From positions 496,001 through 560,000 of the forward strand of contig JAIUPT010000042.1 of NCBI GenBank assembly GCA_022315425.1: DNA of 64,000 bases. Direction: 5' to 3'. Within the stretch, counting starts at the first letter, position 1, and the number at the start of each line of letters is the position of its first letter. Shown one piece after another: positions 12,241 to 23,586 of this stretch. The stretch comes from Pseudevernia furfuracea (taxonomy: Eukaryota; Ascomycota; Lecanoromycetes; Lecanorales; Parmeliaceae). The notes beneath the pieces are model-generated. The model made no database searches. It was not told the DNA's origin and was given only the letters and a program-made list of their open reading frames with translations. The translations under genes and the position numbers were made by a program.

Positions 12241-13481
12241 TATACGGGCAAGCGAGGGACATGATTGGTGTAGAAAGCAAGCTTTTAACCAAAAGAGGCA
12301 TAGATCCCGAATTTAGCGCATGTTGCCAAACTGGCTGTGCCTTTGTGAAATGAAAGAGCTGAATAATCATGGGACGATCCGATCTTGCCGCTGCCACTGT
12401 AATTGGTCAATTACTTCATAGTCAAAATGAGAAATATATATCAGTGACGGATTTGTTGAGCACCGGTCTATCAGTCGTGCTGGCTACGTGGCCTATACAT
12501 TATGTAGGCATTGACATCACGACGATAAGTTCATGAAACCACTGAACAAGCAGCGGCAGTGAGCCAAGTGAGCTGAAAGGGAAAATACCGTAGTTAGAGG
12601 CTAAGTAAGGTACGTGCATTAGCTACGGCCATGCCCATCTCTTTCTATACGAACATATCTCCAAATCTGTCTTAGCTCCTCTACCAGCCTCACCGTGAGG
12701 TATTGCCACGATGATCACTTGTGGACGGCAAACTTTACATGCTAGATCGATATCCCGAGGATTTCGGTCGAAACTATGATGAGCGCAGTGCACACCCATG
12801 GGATACGACGTCCTAAGCATTGACTTGAAACTTCGTCCGCATGCGCAAGACCAACGGTTTATTATTTGCTGCAACCGAATCGGAAGTCGCTTGACAAATC
12901 ATTCATCTTCGCGAGGCATGCCCCTTTTGATGATGATTCTCTCCTGCCAATTTTAGCGGGTTAGCTAAACCACTACGCCTGTCGATGCACAGTGTGGGTT
13001 GTGAGAGAATCAATGTTGTCACACTCATCTCAAACAGCCGTGCCTCTTCACCATGTCATAAATACCTGACTATGTTGGACCAGGTCTTGACCAGATCCCA
13101 TTGAACGTTCCGATAGGTCTCCCTTGAAGCTTGACTCTTTCTTCCGGCCTAACGGAAGGTTTTTGATCGTCATTGAGGCGTGGGTGCATTTCTTCGATGG
13201 CTTAGTGCCTCCTCCTGATGATGTTGGATAACTCCGTCCAAGTTTCAGAAAACGGCCTTTAGCTGAGACTGCAATGATATCGACCATCTGTCTTGACTTT
13301 AAAGGGCCAACAGTTTGTCTATAAGTATCAACATCATCGCACCATAATTGAATCGATATCAGACAGCACCTAAGCCATAACTAAGACCTCTCAATAAGTC
13401 TCAACGAATTCCCTCACACCGAAAACCACAGCACTTCACAAAACCTCCAGCTTCTTTCATACTTCCACCAAAATCCTTACA
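12241..13481. other. Intergenic, upstream region of the secreted protein gene
   Basis: No gene is supported. The last 160 bp before the next start look like a fungal core promoter: a TATA-like CTATAAGTATC at about 13319, followed by a C- and T-rich leader running to the ATG at 13482. Confidence 0.45.
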
Positions 13482-14036
13482 ATGTTTTTCGCCAAGAACA
13501 TGCCGTCCATCATCTCTCTCGCCCTTCTAGTGACAGCTGCCCTAGCGGTCCCTGCCCCTGCTCCAGCTCCGGCACCAGCCCCTCAAACTTCGGACCCCGT
13601 GCCTGCCGTCCGCCGCAGCCAATGCGTCTCCAAAGGCGCCCCTGCTCACATCGAGTGGGCCATCTATGTCATGAATACGACGATGCCCTCGAACCAGGGT
13701 AGCGGAACTTGGGGTGGCGGACTCCTCGATAACATCAATGGAAAGGTTGGGTGCGCGCCGACGTCCTGGCAGGCCCAAGTGGACAGTGCCGATCCCCAAG
13801 GTGTTGGCTGCACATTCAGCACTCCCGACTTCTGCACCGTGAATCAGATTTCCGACGCCATCCACGCGGCATCCTCGGAGAACGATGCCAAAGTCATCAC
13901 TCCCAACGGGGGGCAGTGGGTTTACTGCGAGGGCGACACACTCACCGACCTCTTCGACACTACTGGTGCTATCCTTTCTGGTCTTTCCCAGGACTTAGGC
14001 GCTGTGGCTGGATTGCTGGGTAGCTTTGCGAAGTAG
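13482..14036 (+). CDS. Small secreted cysteine-containing protein
   Basis: An intronless gene of 184 codons. Residues 1 to about 23 form a signal peptide (basic start, hydrophobic IISLALLVTAALA). An alanine-proline repeat (residues 23-34) and a dibasic R44-R45 follow, suggesting a short propeptide removed by a Kex2-type protease before S46. The mature part has five cysteines (C48, C91, C110, C118, C149), an odd number, so one may be unpaired or pair between molecules. Asn65 lies in an N-T-T glycosylation sequon. The C-terminus is hydrophobic and glycine-rich without a clear GPI signal. A second ATG at codon 7 would also give a signal peptide. I do not recognise a named family. Size, secretion and cysteine content fit secreted fungal proteins in general, including effector candidates, but no activity is shown. 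Confidence 0.8.
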   Translation: MFFAKNMPSIISLALLVTAALAVPAPAPAPAPAPQTSDPVPAVRRSQCVSKGAPAHIEWAIYVMNTTMPSNQGSGTWGGGLLDNINGKVGCAPTSWQAQVDSADPQGVGCTFSTPDFCTVNQISDAIHAASSENDAKVITPNGGQWVYCEGDTLTDLFDTTGAILSGLSQDLGAVAGLLGSFAK

Positions 14037-14228
14037 ACTGATTAGGGATCTTGCAGAGACTGGGATGAGATAGGCTCCACTGGCACAAAATACACAGATT
14101 GATTCTGAGATTTTGGGTCTGTATTTCATAGTATTGCTTGCAAATAAACAGCTTTCGACAACAATCTTCCAAACAGATGACTATATCGAATGTGCTGAAC
14201 TGAGCGAGGAAAATGACACCAGATATTT

Positions 14229-14861
14229 CCGCAATAAGTTAGAGACATTTTTGTAAAGTAGGTAGCTTGTAAAGTAGGTAGCTCCACAGCTCTAAGACAT
14301 CTAAGGTAACTCGGAATTTTTTAAGTCATGGCTCAAGTAGTCAGACCAAAATCTCGTACTGATCGCCTCACTCGTTACCTCTTGTATTGCGTGAATGTCA
14401 CAATATTGATGCTTGAATCGGGAAGCTTTGCGATTACCAGGTGTCAAGATAGGCGTGCGGAAGGCAGATCTACCTATTCAACTCTACTTTAGTAATACCG
14501 TCGAAACTACTGCATTCTCCGGGATCTTCTTCTGGGAAACAACAGAGACGATTTCGCGAAATCTTTTGTATGCCTTCGTCCATCGTCGATATGATCCACT
14601 CGTTGTAAAAGAGTGACATACGAGTAATAGTTCCTGATCAGTGAAAACCGCTACGCAGAAGCTCACCTAAAGTACCTCTTTACCTTACCTTAGGCGAGGG
14701 GCTTACGCGCGCGACAATAGGGCGCCGCGGCGCTCCCCGGTGACCCGGTGACCCGGCGCCCGATCAGGTCGGGGCATACGGTAAGTAAAGGTATTTCTCT
14801 CATCTTGGCACTCGAGTCTCCGCCCTCCGCAACCCTCGGCGACCAAATCGCTCCCCAAACA
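14229..14861. other. Intergenic, holds a short tandem duplication
   Basis: The motif TTGTAAAGTAGGTAGCT occurs twice in direct tandem at about 14251-14283. Nothing else is recognisable up to the start of the next gene at 14862. Confidence 0.5.
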
Positions 14862-16125
14862 ATGGGCTGGTTCTGGGGAAAACCGGACCCTCCCAAATCC
14901 TCCGACGGGGATCCCCTCCGCGACCTCGACCCCAGCCTCCGGGACTTCCTCACCAAAGAATCCCCCGTCAAATACACCACGCCCGCTCCCCCACCACCAC
15001 CTCCGGCTCCGCCTCAAGGAACCACCCCCCCCTCCACAACCACGGAAGAAGACGCCGATCCCACCAAAAAACCCGTCGTCCCCCCCGAATCCCTCTACCC
15101 CGACGGCCGCTACGCCCACCTCTGGGCCACGTACAAGCCCCTCTCGGCCATCGAGGCGGAATCCAAGTCGGACCAGGAGAAGCTGCTGGACATCTTCGAA
15201 GGCTACAAGGACCGGAGGGCGCAGATTGGGCGGGCGGCCGTGGAGAATTGCGTCGAGGAGCAGATGGCGGTCAGCGATTGCTACGAGAAGGGCCGGTGGA
15301 GGGACAAGATGACGATGTGTCGGGATGAGAGTCGGACGTTCAATCGGTGTTATATCATGCAGTCGGTGAGATCTGCACTTCCTTTCTGTAACGGAGTGGT
15401 TGATCTGGCTAGGAGCGGGTGGGTGGGTGGGTGGGTGGGTGGGTGAGTGAGTGATTGATTGATTGAGTGATTGATTGATTGATTGAGTGATTGATTGATT
15501 GATTGATTGATTAATTGATTGATTGATTGAGTGATTGATTGAGTGATTGAATGAATGATAGATAGATAGATAGATCGCTGACAAGCATCCGTTTCGGACG
15601 GACCTGTAGCGATTCCTCAAAGCCCTCGGATACCTCTCGACCTACACGCGGCCCGAATCCGTCGACGAAGCCATCCAGATGCACGCCGACACCCTCTACC
15701 ACCGCATGCTGGCGCAGGAAGCCGCCACCGCCGAGGCCAAAGCGGCCGGGCTGCCCGAACCGCAGTTCGCGCCCATACTCTCCTCCGTGTCGAAACCCCC
15801 AACCGCGACACCCGTACCGAATAATGACAACAACAACACCACCACTGCCGCCCCGCTACCCGCATCACCGAAAGATGACGTACCGCCTCTCATGCCGGAA
15901 ACGCAGACATTGCTTTCGCCGGCTTCGCAGGCTACGTTGAGGGAGCGCTTGAAGGCTATGACGCCGATAGAGAGGGAGTTGGAAGAGAGGGCTGTGATAA
16001 TGGAGGCGAAGACGGCGAAGGAGACGGGGAAGCAGGTGACTGATATAATTGGGCAGAGAAAGAAGAGGAGAGAGGACGGGAAGGCGACGGCGGGGGATAC
16101 CATTAGCGGGTGGTTTGGGTGGTAG
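14862..16125 (+). CDS. Twin-CX9C (CHCH-type) protein, probably mitochondrial
   Basis: Two exons (14862-15365 and 15610-16125) join in phase 0 into 339 residues. The start MGWFWGKPDP is preferred over an in-frame ATG at 14748 because the upstream stretch is not protein-like. A proline-rich segment lies at residues 41-57. Residues 130-163 contain two CX9C motifs, C130/C140 and C153/C163, separated by 12 residues, the signature of coiled-coil-helix-coiled-coil-helix proteins. Such proteins are usually oxidised by Mia40 in the mitochondrial intermembrane space. The C-terminal half is charged and alanine-rich, with a predicted helix around ELEERAVIMEAKTAKE, and ends GWFGW, so tryptophan-rich ends bracket the protein. 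The precise role is unknown to me. The 244-bp intron is unusually long here and consists largely of tetranucleotide repeats. Confidence 0.82.
15417..15578. repeat. Intronic (GGGT)7 followed by a GATT/GAGT/GATA array
   Basis: Seven uninterrupted GGGT units occupy 15417-15444, then GAGT and a long run of GATT units interspersed with GAGT and one AATT, ending in four GATA units near 15574. The whole array lies inside the intron of the twin-CX9C gene. The GGGT run has enough G-triplets on the coding strand to form an intramolecular G-quadruplex in DNA or in the transcript. The array also creates an artefactual reverse-strand frame rich in S-I-N-Q. Confidence 0.93.
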
Positions 16126-16386
16126 AAGCTGCCTGGAAAAGCTGGAATCATCATTTGAAGAGCATGATATGTAGCATGCTCGGGCCCTTTATTGGCGCGA
16201 GGAAATTGAATCTTGATACATGTGTTATGGGTGCCACGCTAGGCATTTCATATATGTGTATTTTCTGAGCTTGGCTTATTAACCAGCTCGTGTATCATTA
16301 CATGGGGTCTCACAATATGATTACCCTCACCATGGAACGCCCGCTCGATGCCCAACTCATAATGTTGAAGAAATTCACCAGGGCCA

Positions 16387-18659
16387 TCACGGCCAAGCTC
16401 CCTGCTGTTGCTGCGGTTGCCCTGGCCTCGGGAAGATAGGAACAGTGTCTAACTGCTCGAATCCGCCCATCGTACCCTGACCCGCCTGCCAGCCTTGTCC
16501 TGTTTGCTGATTCACGAAAACGCTCTGCCGGAACGGATTGGTACCTGTCTGGCTGGGCACTAATGGTGATGCTGCAGGTGGAGATAGGGTGCGCGCGAAA
16601 GGGTTTGTCCCTGTTCGATGAGGCGTGACGGGGTTGTTTGGAGATGGTTGTTGAGTTTGGGGCGCAGGTTGCGAAGCGAAGGGGGTATTTTGCTGTGGTT
16701 GAGACGGTGGCGAGGTGAATGGTGATGCTTGTGCAGGCGGTTGAGATGCGAATGGAGAGTTTTGCATCTGACCTGTGGGTTGGTTGGAGATGTTGCGGGC
16801 GAAGGGATTGGTGGATTGATGTTGTAATGGTGAGGCAACAGGTGGCGTATCCTGATAGGAGGGAATCGAAGCTCCTGTAGGGTGGGACATCATAGATTGT
16901 CGGAACGGGTTAGACGCTCCTGTCTGCTGTGGGGCGAACGACTGCGGCGTTGTAAAGGAACGCTGCGGAGGGCCAAAGGAGGACTCAACGGTACTGAATT
17001 GCTGTGGAGGGTGTGAAAACTGCGGAGTATTGTTTTGTGGCGCACTTGAGAAAATGTCCTGCTGTTGCGCGAATGGCTGCTGGCTGTATCCGCCAAAGCC
17101 GGCTGCATTGAAGTTCTGCTGCACAGGCTGCTGTGCTTGAGGCTGTCCAAATGGATTTGCGCTGCCGAAATTACCGCCGTTTTGTGGTTGCGGCGGCTGC
17201 CCGTTCTGTGCAAAGAAGTTTTGTTGTGGGACTCCCGTTTGCTGTGGTGCTGCCTGCTGTTGTTGGTACTGGGGTCCCGTTTGGAAATTCGGCATGTGCT
17301 GCTGAGGCGCAGAAGCCATGAGCTGTTGATTCTGCTCGATCGAGTCGAAGAAGTCTATCAAGTCTGGAGCTGGACCCTTAGCCTCTGGTTTTGCTGGAGC
17401 TGACTGTGATGCAGGCTTGGGCTCAGGGAATGCTTTGCCTGCTCCACCTTTGTTCAAAGAAAGCTTCGAAAATCCATCTACAGATTCAGAAGCGCCATTG
17501 CTTGTGCTCTTCTTTCCCTTCTTCGCATCTTGCTGTGCCAGATACTGCCGCCTGTTAACTTCAAAATCTGGATCCTTAAGGTATTCTTCCAGAGATGAAG
17601 TCAGGCTAGTAGGAGCGTGCTTGAGCTTCGGGATCTCTAGTCGTGTCGCATTTTCGTACTGTCTAGCTGTACTCAAGAATTCCACGACCAAGTTGGTTTG
17701 CTTAGTGAACGTCTTGTAGATAGCTAGAGCCCTTTCTGCATCGTATTTAGACATTTCAAAGTAATGCTCTGATAGGTCTACATTAGCCAGTGATTCGTAA
17801 CTTTCATCATGAAGACTCATACCAAGAACGTTAATTGTCCCTTCGTTCATAACACCGTAGAGTATCAAGAGATCCATGGTCAGCAAACGAAATGCACATA
17901 CGGTGATCTCATTTTCCACCTCCGTATTAAGGAGCTATCAAAATGGTCAGTGTTCCTCTGCCCGCTATCGAGACTCGAACAATTAGTACCCACATCACAT
18001 TGCAGCAATTTCGAGATTTGACTCTGCACCGCTTCCGTCTCCCTCAGTAGACCCTTTTCTATGGTCTGCCTCTTCAATCGGGTAGGACCTTCCCTCACCC
18101 AATCTATCCTTGTATCCTTGTACGCCTTTGCTCGAGCTAGTAGATAGGTATAGTAGTGCCTGATATTGGTTCCCTGGACCTGCACTAACCACCCACATCC
18201 ATCAGCACAATCTCAAGCGGTAGAGCTCTCATGAGGGAAAGCCCCCATCTCTTTACAAACATGTAGACCCACATTCTGTCGGTCCCCGTGCAGATACCAT
18301 ATGATACTCCTTGGACGTACCATCTGAGAAATTGCTTATGGCAAGCTTCGAAGGCGACTCCGCTACGTACTTCAGCGTCACGTTGGGTTCCCCTTCTCGT
18401 ATCATGAGATGCACTATGATGAGTGACTTGAAGACGATGGTCCATGTTGAGTCTCTGAGGCGGTTTTGTAAAGCTCGAAAGATCTCCGCGACTCCGGCTT
18501 CCCCAGCGTGGGTTGCGACTAGGATGTGTTCGACATATTTGGCTTTGGGTGGGGCGAGCTATTTCTCAAGGTAAGCAAATGGATCGCAGCACAGATTAAT
18601 GACCTTCTCGCCTTGATTTTCGTCCCGCCTTTGACCGACTTTTCGAAGGATCCCGACAT
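16387..18659 (-). CDS. AP180/CALM-type clathrin adaptor (ANTH domain)
   Basis: Five exons on the minus strand (18659-18612, 18558-18321, 18184-17994, 17934-17823, 17768-16387) give 656 residues. The N-terminus SFEKSVKGGTKIK, then KAKYVEHILVATHAGEAG and FRALQNRLRDSTWTIVFKSL, is the ANTH domain of fungal Yap1801/Yap1802 homologues, which binds PtdIns(4,5)P2. Residues to about 270 complete the ANTH fold (ENEITVCAFRLLTMDLLILY). The rest is a disordered Q/P/N-rich tail with five NPF motifs, which bind EH domains of Ede1/Pan1-type endocytic proteins, and a DLIDFFDSI clathrin/AP-type motif. The protein should link clathrin to the plasma membrane in endocytosis. The first intron appears to use a GC donor. 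The fourth intron is 54 bp and stop-free, so retention would insert 18 residues in frame. Confidence 0.9.
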
Positions 18660-20174
18660 GAGAGATTGATGTGAAAAGCGGGCTTGGCTATTTGCAACAA
18701 GACTGCTAGTCTTGGAGGCGGAGTTGGAAGGCTTTCGCGCATGCCACTGAAGCGATCACGAGAACCTCGACAATGGGGTCATGCTGTTGTCACTGTGGAG
18801 GTGTTCGCCAGGTCCGAGTGTACTTCCAGTGGAATTGACCAGAAGCGCACGTGTTGGCGGTAAGGCGCTAGATCAGGCTTGTAGATCCGTCGTCTAGGTT
18901 CGCTTCAAGTCTCTATACATGCAACTAGGACAATGCGGCAGCAATACGCTGCCAGAATTGTGGCAAGAAGGACGACTTTTATTGTGTACGACAATTCGGG
19001 GCTTGGCTGACGATGACGATGCTTGGCGCTGTCCCAGGGCTCTATTACTGGATGATATTTTTGTGCTTGTCTGTACGGCGGCCACTTATATAGCTGAGCA
19101 CAAATGTTTCTTCTACATTAATCTAGACTTCTTTGCTTTCACGGACAGAGTATTGTGCATGGTACATCATCTCTCGAGACTCTAAGAACTTCTACTCAGT
19201 CTGAAGTTTTTGGAAAATGAGTTGAGAGACAGCTGTTGTACTGTTGTTACGTCCGTTCAACTATAAAGATGCTATCGGTAGCCAGGGAATGATGGACTGT
19301 TGACAGTACCGTGCTCAATCTGCCGCGCAGCGTTCTTGACCCTCAGTATTGCCTAAGCTGAGCATCTAGTGCGCCTACGACCACCATTTTCCCAGCGACA
19401 GGACAAAGATGAGATGATACGGATGTCTAGGACCACCTCGACCTCAAAAAAAAAAAATCAAAGATAGGTATGGATTGTGTTATATACATGGCGCGTTGGT
19501 GGATAGACTCTGGTGCAGTACTTCGCCCAAAATCGCGGATTGGAACGTGCAATATGTAGAGTTTTGTAGGACACCTTCCAAGTTCGAGGATCAGAGATGC
19601 CTTCATCGCGTCCGTGAAGTAACAAGGTATGTGTGCCGAACGCCGATTTCATACTCCGCTCGTCACCAACAAGCAGCCACTCGAGCCCGATGAAGGGAGA
19701 GCCGCATGCCAGATCGGAAGGAAGCATTTCATATGGTACACTCTAGGCTTTCATCATCTACATCAAATGTTAGCTTTTTTCATACTTCGAGGACGGAAAT
19801 ATAACTCACATGTTCAAAACTTGGAAGGATGTAGAAAGGAAAAATTCATTTGTGCGGAGTAATCTTTTTGATGCGGGCAGAAACCCACTAGCGCTTGATT
19901 AGGGAATTAGCTCCTCACAGCTGCCAAGACAAATTTTTGCGCTGCTCCTTTTTTCTCTCAATCTACCGACGGCGGACTTCTCGAACCTTTTCAGCAATGA
20001 TAGGAGCGTCGGAAAAATAACTTCTCTTCAGAAAACCCTGGAGTCGACGTCGTTATAAAATCGTGGCTCGAGACTTCAACTCACGCTCAGAATCAAAAAT
20101 TCTTAACAACAGCGCCAATCTAGTCAGAGCCATTGGCTGTCCTCACTAGCGTGACGAAGACCACCGACAGCCTT
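18660..20174. other. Divergent intergenic region between AP180 and MSD1 genes
   Basis: About 1.5 kb separates two divergent starts. Short frames show no motif. A poly-A tract lies at about 19447-19458 and a TATA-like TTATAAAA at about 20053, some 120 bp before the MSD1 start. I see no gene. Confidence 0.5.
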
Positions 20175-22421
20175 ATGTCTACGCGAGCATGTCACAATAT
20201 CCAGTCTAGCTATCTGGAGATATCGAACTTCGTTCGATCGTCCAAGAAAAGAGTTTTCAGGGATGGAGTACTTCGTCAGTCTCATATCTCGCATGGATGC
20301 TCATTAGAACGGGCTCAGCAGAGATATCGCTCGTTGGGTCAATCCGCCTGTCTTCGTCAGGAGAATAGAGACGTGCGGAGTAGTCCACTCTTCTTTGAAA
20401 AGTTCAAAAAATTCCGTATGTAACGTCCTAAGCCGCGTCTTGTTCTGTGCATAGATGCTTACCGATATGACTCCCAGTAAACCTCCCCAAAGCTGATAAC
20501 AGGGTGTGGGACCTCTCACAAGAACATACCAGGTCTCCCGAAAGAGAAATCGTCTTGCATGGCTATCTAGGTTCACGTTCCGACTTGTCGAAAAAGCTCT
20601 CCTTCGTGACTCTTTTCTCCACAGACTATGAAAAGCGAATCCAGATCGTTGCAACCTCTCACGGCTCTAAAGATGAAGATCAAGGCGTTCATGAGAAATT
20701 GAAGTCCATAAAGGCAAATACGCCAGTGGCTCTTTGGGGCTTCTTTAAGCCCAAACCAGAGGGGCAGGGAAACCGCCAACTTCCATCAGAGCGATCGTTG
20801 TGGCGACTTGACGATTTTGAAGTTGAGCTACGAGACATACAGAGTCTCAATGACTTCCCATCTGATATTGTTATGACGCCTGATTCCGAATTCTCCGCGG
20901 AGCAGCGGCACCTCCAGATTAGGACGAATAAGCATATTTCCAGCGCTCTCAGTCTTCGCCATGGTATTGCGCACCTCTGCAGGAAAGTACTCCATTCAAA
21001 TCTTGGATTTATGGAGGTAGAAACACCACTCTTATTTAAATCCACTTCTGAGGGTGCACGCGAATTCATCGTACCCACAAGGAGGAAAGGATTAGCATAC
21101 GCGTTACCTCAGAGTCCTCAACAATTTAAGCAGATTCTCATGGCGAGTGGGATACGGAAGTATTATCAATTTGCGCGATGCTTTCGTGATGAAGACTTAC
21201 GGGCTGATAGGCAGCCTGAATTTACTCAGGTAAAAAATGCACATTGAGAATCCAATAGCTGATGCAAGCTAATCTAAAGTTATGTAGTTGGATATAGAGA
21301 AGTCTTTTGCGAAAGCGGATGAAGTAATCGAAGCCGTCGAAGTTCTCATACGCACAATTTGGAAATACATGCTAGAAGTCGAGCTTCCAAAACGCTTCCC
21401 TTGCATGACCTACAGAGAAGCCATGTCGAGATACGGTTCGGACAAACCCGACTTGCGCATTTCGATACAGCCCATTTCCAGAATTGACTATCTCTTACCA
21501 GCCGATCTCATCAGCAAGATAACATCCCGGGCCAAACCCGTAGTCGAGGTATTGATGGTCCCTGCGGAAGCCTCGTCCGAGGCTATCCGTCGTTTCATTC
21601 ATGGCTTCCTAGACTCCCCGGATAACAAACGTTTCCTTGAAAATCCTTGCGGAGGTCCCGGCATCTTTATCTACGACTCCAGCAAGCCACTTCAAGGCCT
21701 GTCTGCCTTTGGGTTTGAAGCTGTGGAAGAACTAGAGAGGAGATTTGAGCTGAAAGATGGCTATATAATCATTCTACAAGCTCGGGAAAATATTCCACTA
21801 AGTGGTGGGTCTACACCACTAGGCGACATGCGCATCGCCATTCACAAGGCTCTCGTGGGCCTGCTTTACCTTCAACCACCCGGGTGGAAGGACTTCAAAC
21901 CCGTCTGGATTACTGATTTTCCCCTTTTCTCGCCTTCGAACTCTGCTGAGCCCGGCCAAGGTGGAAACGCTGGTCTGGCTTCTACCCATCACCCCTTTAC
22001 CTCACCCAAAACTGCTGAAGACGTGGATCTGCTGCTTACAGACCCGACCAAAGTTACCGGAGACCATTACGACCTAGTCATCAACGGCGAAGAGATTGGT
22101 GGAGGAAGCCAACGTATTCATAATGCCCAAATGCAGGAATTCGTTATGCGTGATATCCTTAAGATGGATGATGAGCGTATTGCGGAGTTCTCCCATCTGC
22201 TAGAAGCTCTCAGGTCGGGCTGTCCGCCTCATGCTGGGATCGCACTGGGATTTGACAGGCTGGTCGCTATGGTCCATGCCAGTAGGACAGAGAAGAAGAC
22301 CACTCTCAGGGACGTGATCGCTTTTCCCAAAAGCGGTAAGGGGGATGATATGATGGTCAAGAGCCCAGGTCGAATGACTGAAAATGTTCTCGAGACTTAT
22401 CACCTTAAGCTGCGAGAATGA
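20175..22421 (+). CDS. MSD1: Mitochondrial aspartyl-tRNA synthetase
   Basis: Three exons (20175-20415, 20478-21229, 21288-22421; introns 62 and 58 bp) join into 708 residues. The first intron acceptor at 20477 is chosen because only it keeps phase and gives [13 protein letters not shown]. Residues 1 to about 75 are basic and poor in acidic residues, as expected of a mitochondrial targeting sequence. An OB-fold anticodon-binding domain follows (about 90-190). The class II core shows the motif 2 region [16 protein letters not shown] ending exactly at the second exon boundary, and motif 3 near residue 650 ([13 protein letters not shown]). The insertion between motifs 2 and 3 matches the long bacterial-type AspRS, consistent with the mitochondrial enzyme. 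It charges mitochondrial tRNA(Asp). The start is the first ATG that gives a presequence. Nothing is missing from the catalytic core by eye. Confidence 0.9.
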
Positions 22422-22669
22422 GATGTCTGTGTATGTATGTATCTGTACCAATAATTCCATTAGATAGAAATTAAATACTTTAATCCATTCAAGAACCTAT
22501 CATCTCCGAAGTTCGTAGAACTTCGGCTCAAGGCTAAAACATAAGGTAGTGCATTTTTACTAGCGTCTCCACACCTTCCCACATATTTACTAGCTACATC
22601 CTACATAGAAGAAATATAACCACATTACACCTCATAAAGGACCTCCAACCATCCTACAAACCCTCAACA

Positions 22670-23377
22670 ATGGCACCGTCATCCACAATCACTATCGATG
22701 CCGTGCCGCTCACGCCCTCCGACTTCGCACCTTTCGGTACCGTCCTGATATCCCCACTCTCCTCCACTACCACCACCCCACCAACATCCCCACCCCGCGG
22801 CTCCCTCTTCGCAAACCAAGGCACCGCCCTCAAGTTCTCCGATATAGCCCCTGTCACATCCACCTACCATACGTCTCCCAGCGGTGCCCCCGCCAAGCCG
22901 TCTATGAGCCTCTTCTCCTGCTTCTCACGAGCTCTCCGCACATCCAACGGCCAGCAAATCTTCGATCTCAAAGTCTTAGAACGACATCCATTCACCACGC
23001 AGACATTCATACCATTTGCCTCCTCCTCTTCTGTCATCGATAATACCGCCAAGTCCATCATCATCGTCGCCCCCACCCTCCCCTCCCCTCCCCCTCCCCC
23101 GCCTTCGCCCCCAACCCTAACGCCTTACTTCCCACAACTTCAATCGAAACAAGGCGGCCTGCCTGATCTACAGAATTTGAAAGCCTTCGTGGCAGAGCCG
23201 GGTATGGGCGTCACGTATGGAGTGGCCACGTGGCATGCGCCTATGGTTGTGGTGAGAGGGAGGGCAGATTTTGTGGTGGTGCAGCATGTGAGTGGCAGGG
23301 GGGATGAGGACTGTCAGGAAGTGGATGTACAAGGGGTGGAGGTAGTGGTGGAAAAAATAGAGAGGGCAAAGCTGTGA
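22670..23377 (+). CDS. DAL3: Ureidoglycolate lyase
   Basis: A single exon of 235 codons starts 248 bp after the MSD1 stop on the same strand. The protein resembles the ureidoglycolate lyase family (Pfam Ureidogly_lyase). Recognisable are the N-terminal PLTPSDFAPFGTVL segment, a central LFSCFSRA and LKVLERHPFTTQTFIPF stretch, and GMGVTYGVATWHAPMVVV near residues 182-199 with the active-site-type W-H-A-P. The enzyme converts ureidoglycolate to glyoxylate and urea, the last step of allantoin use as a nitrogen source. A proline-rich loop (about residues 138-150) and a serine/threonine/proline insert (about 26-43) are additions relative to bacterial AllA. Expression is probably under nitrogen control, but I could not assign GATA-factor sites with confidence. 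Confidence 0.88.
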   Translation: MAPSSTITIDAVPLTPSDFAPFGTVLISPLSSTTTTPPTSPPRGSLFANQGTALKFSDIAPVTSTYHTSPSGAPAKPSMSLFSCFSRALRTSNGQQIFDLKVLERHPFTTQTFIPFASSSSVIDNTAKSIIIVAPTLPSPPPPPPSPPTLTPYFPQLQSKQGGLPDLQNLKAFVAEPGMGVTYGVATWHAPMVVVRGRADFVVVQHVSGRGDEDCQEVDVQGVEVVVEKIERAKL

Positions 23378-23586
23378 CGTAGTTGGGGACTGTAAAGAGG
23401 GTGGAGTGAGGGATCACGGTACGAGATATCTGGAGGAAAAAACATCCGATGGTTGGCTGGAAAGGGTTCACCTAGCCCAGCACGCACGAAATGCCATTAA
23501 ATGCTCCCGAATGTCGGTTATCTACAATTCCATGTCATCTACAGTTGCCCTCGTCTCAGCCTGCTCCGTCCAAATACGGTCAAGCA

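Noticed and set aside
14703..15620. Minus-strand frame of 305 codons rich in S-I-N-Q and glycine
   Set aside because: It is the reverse of the twin-CX9C exon plus the intronic GATT array. The S-I-N-Q pattern is a direct translation of the tetranucleotide repeat and the plus-strand gene explains the region.
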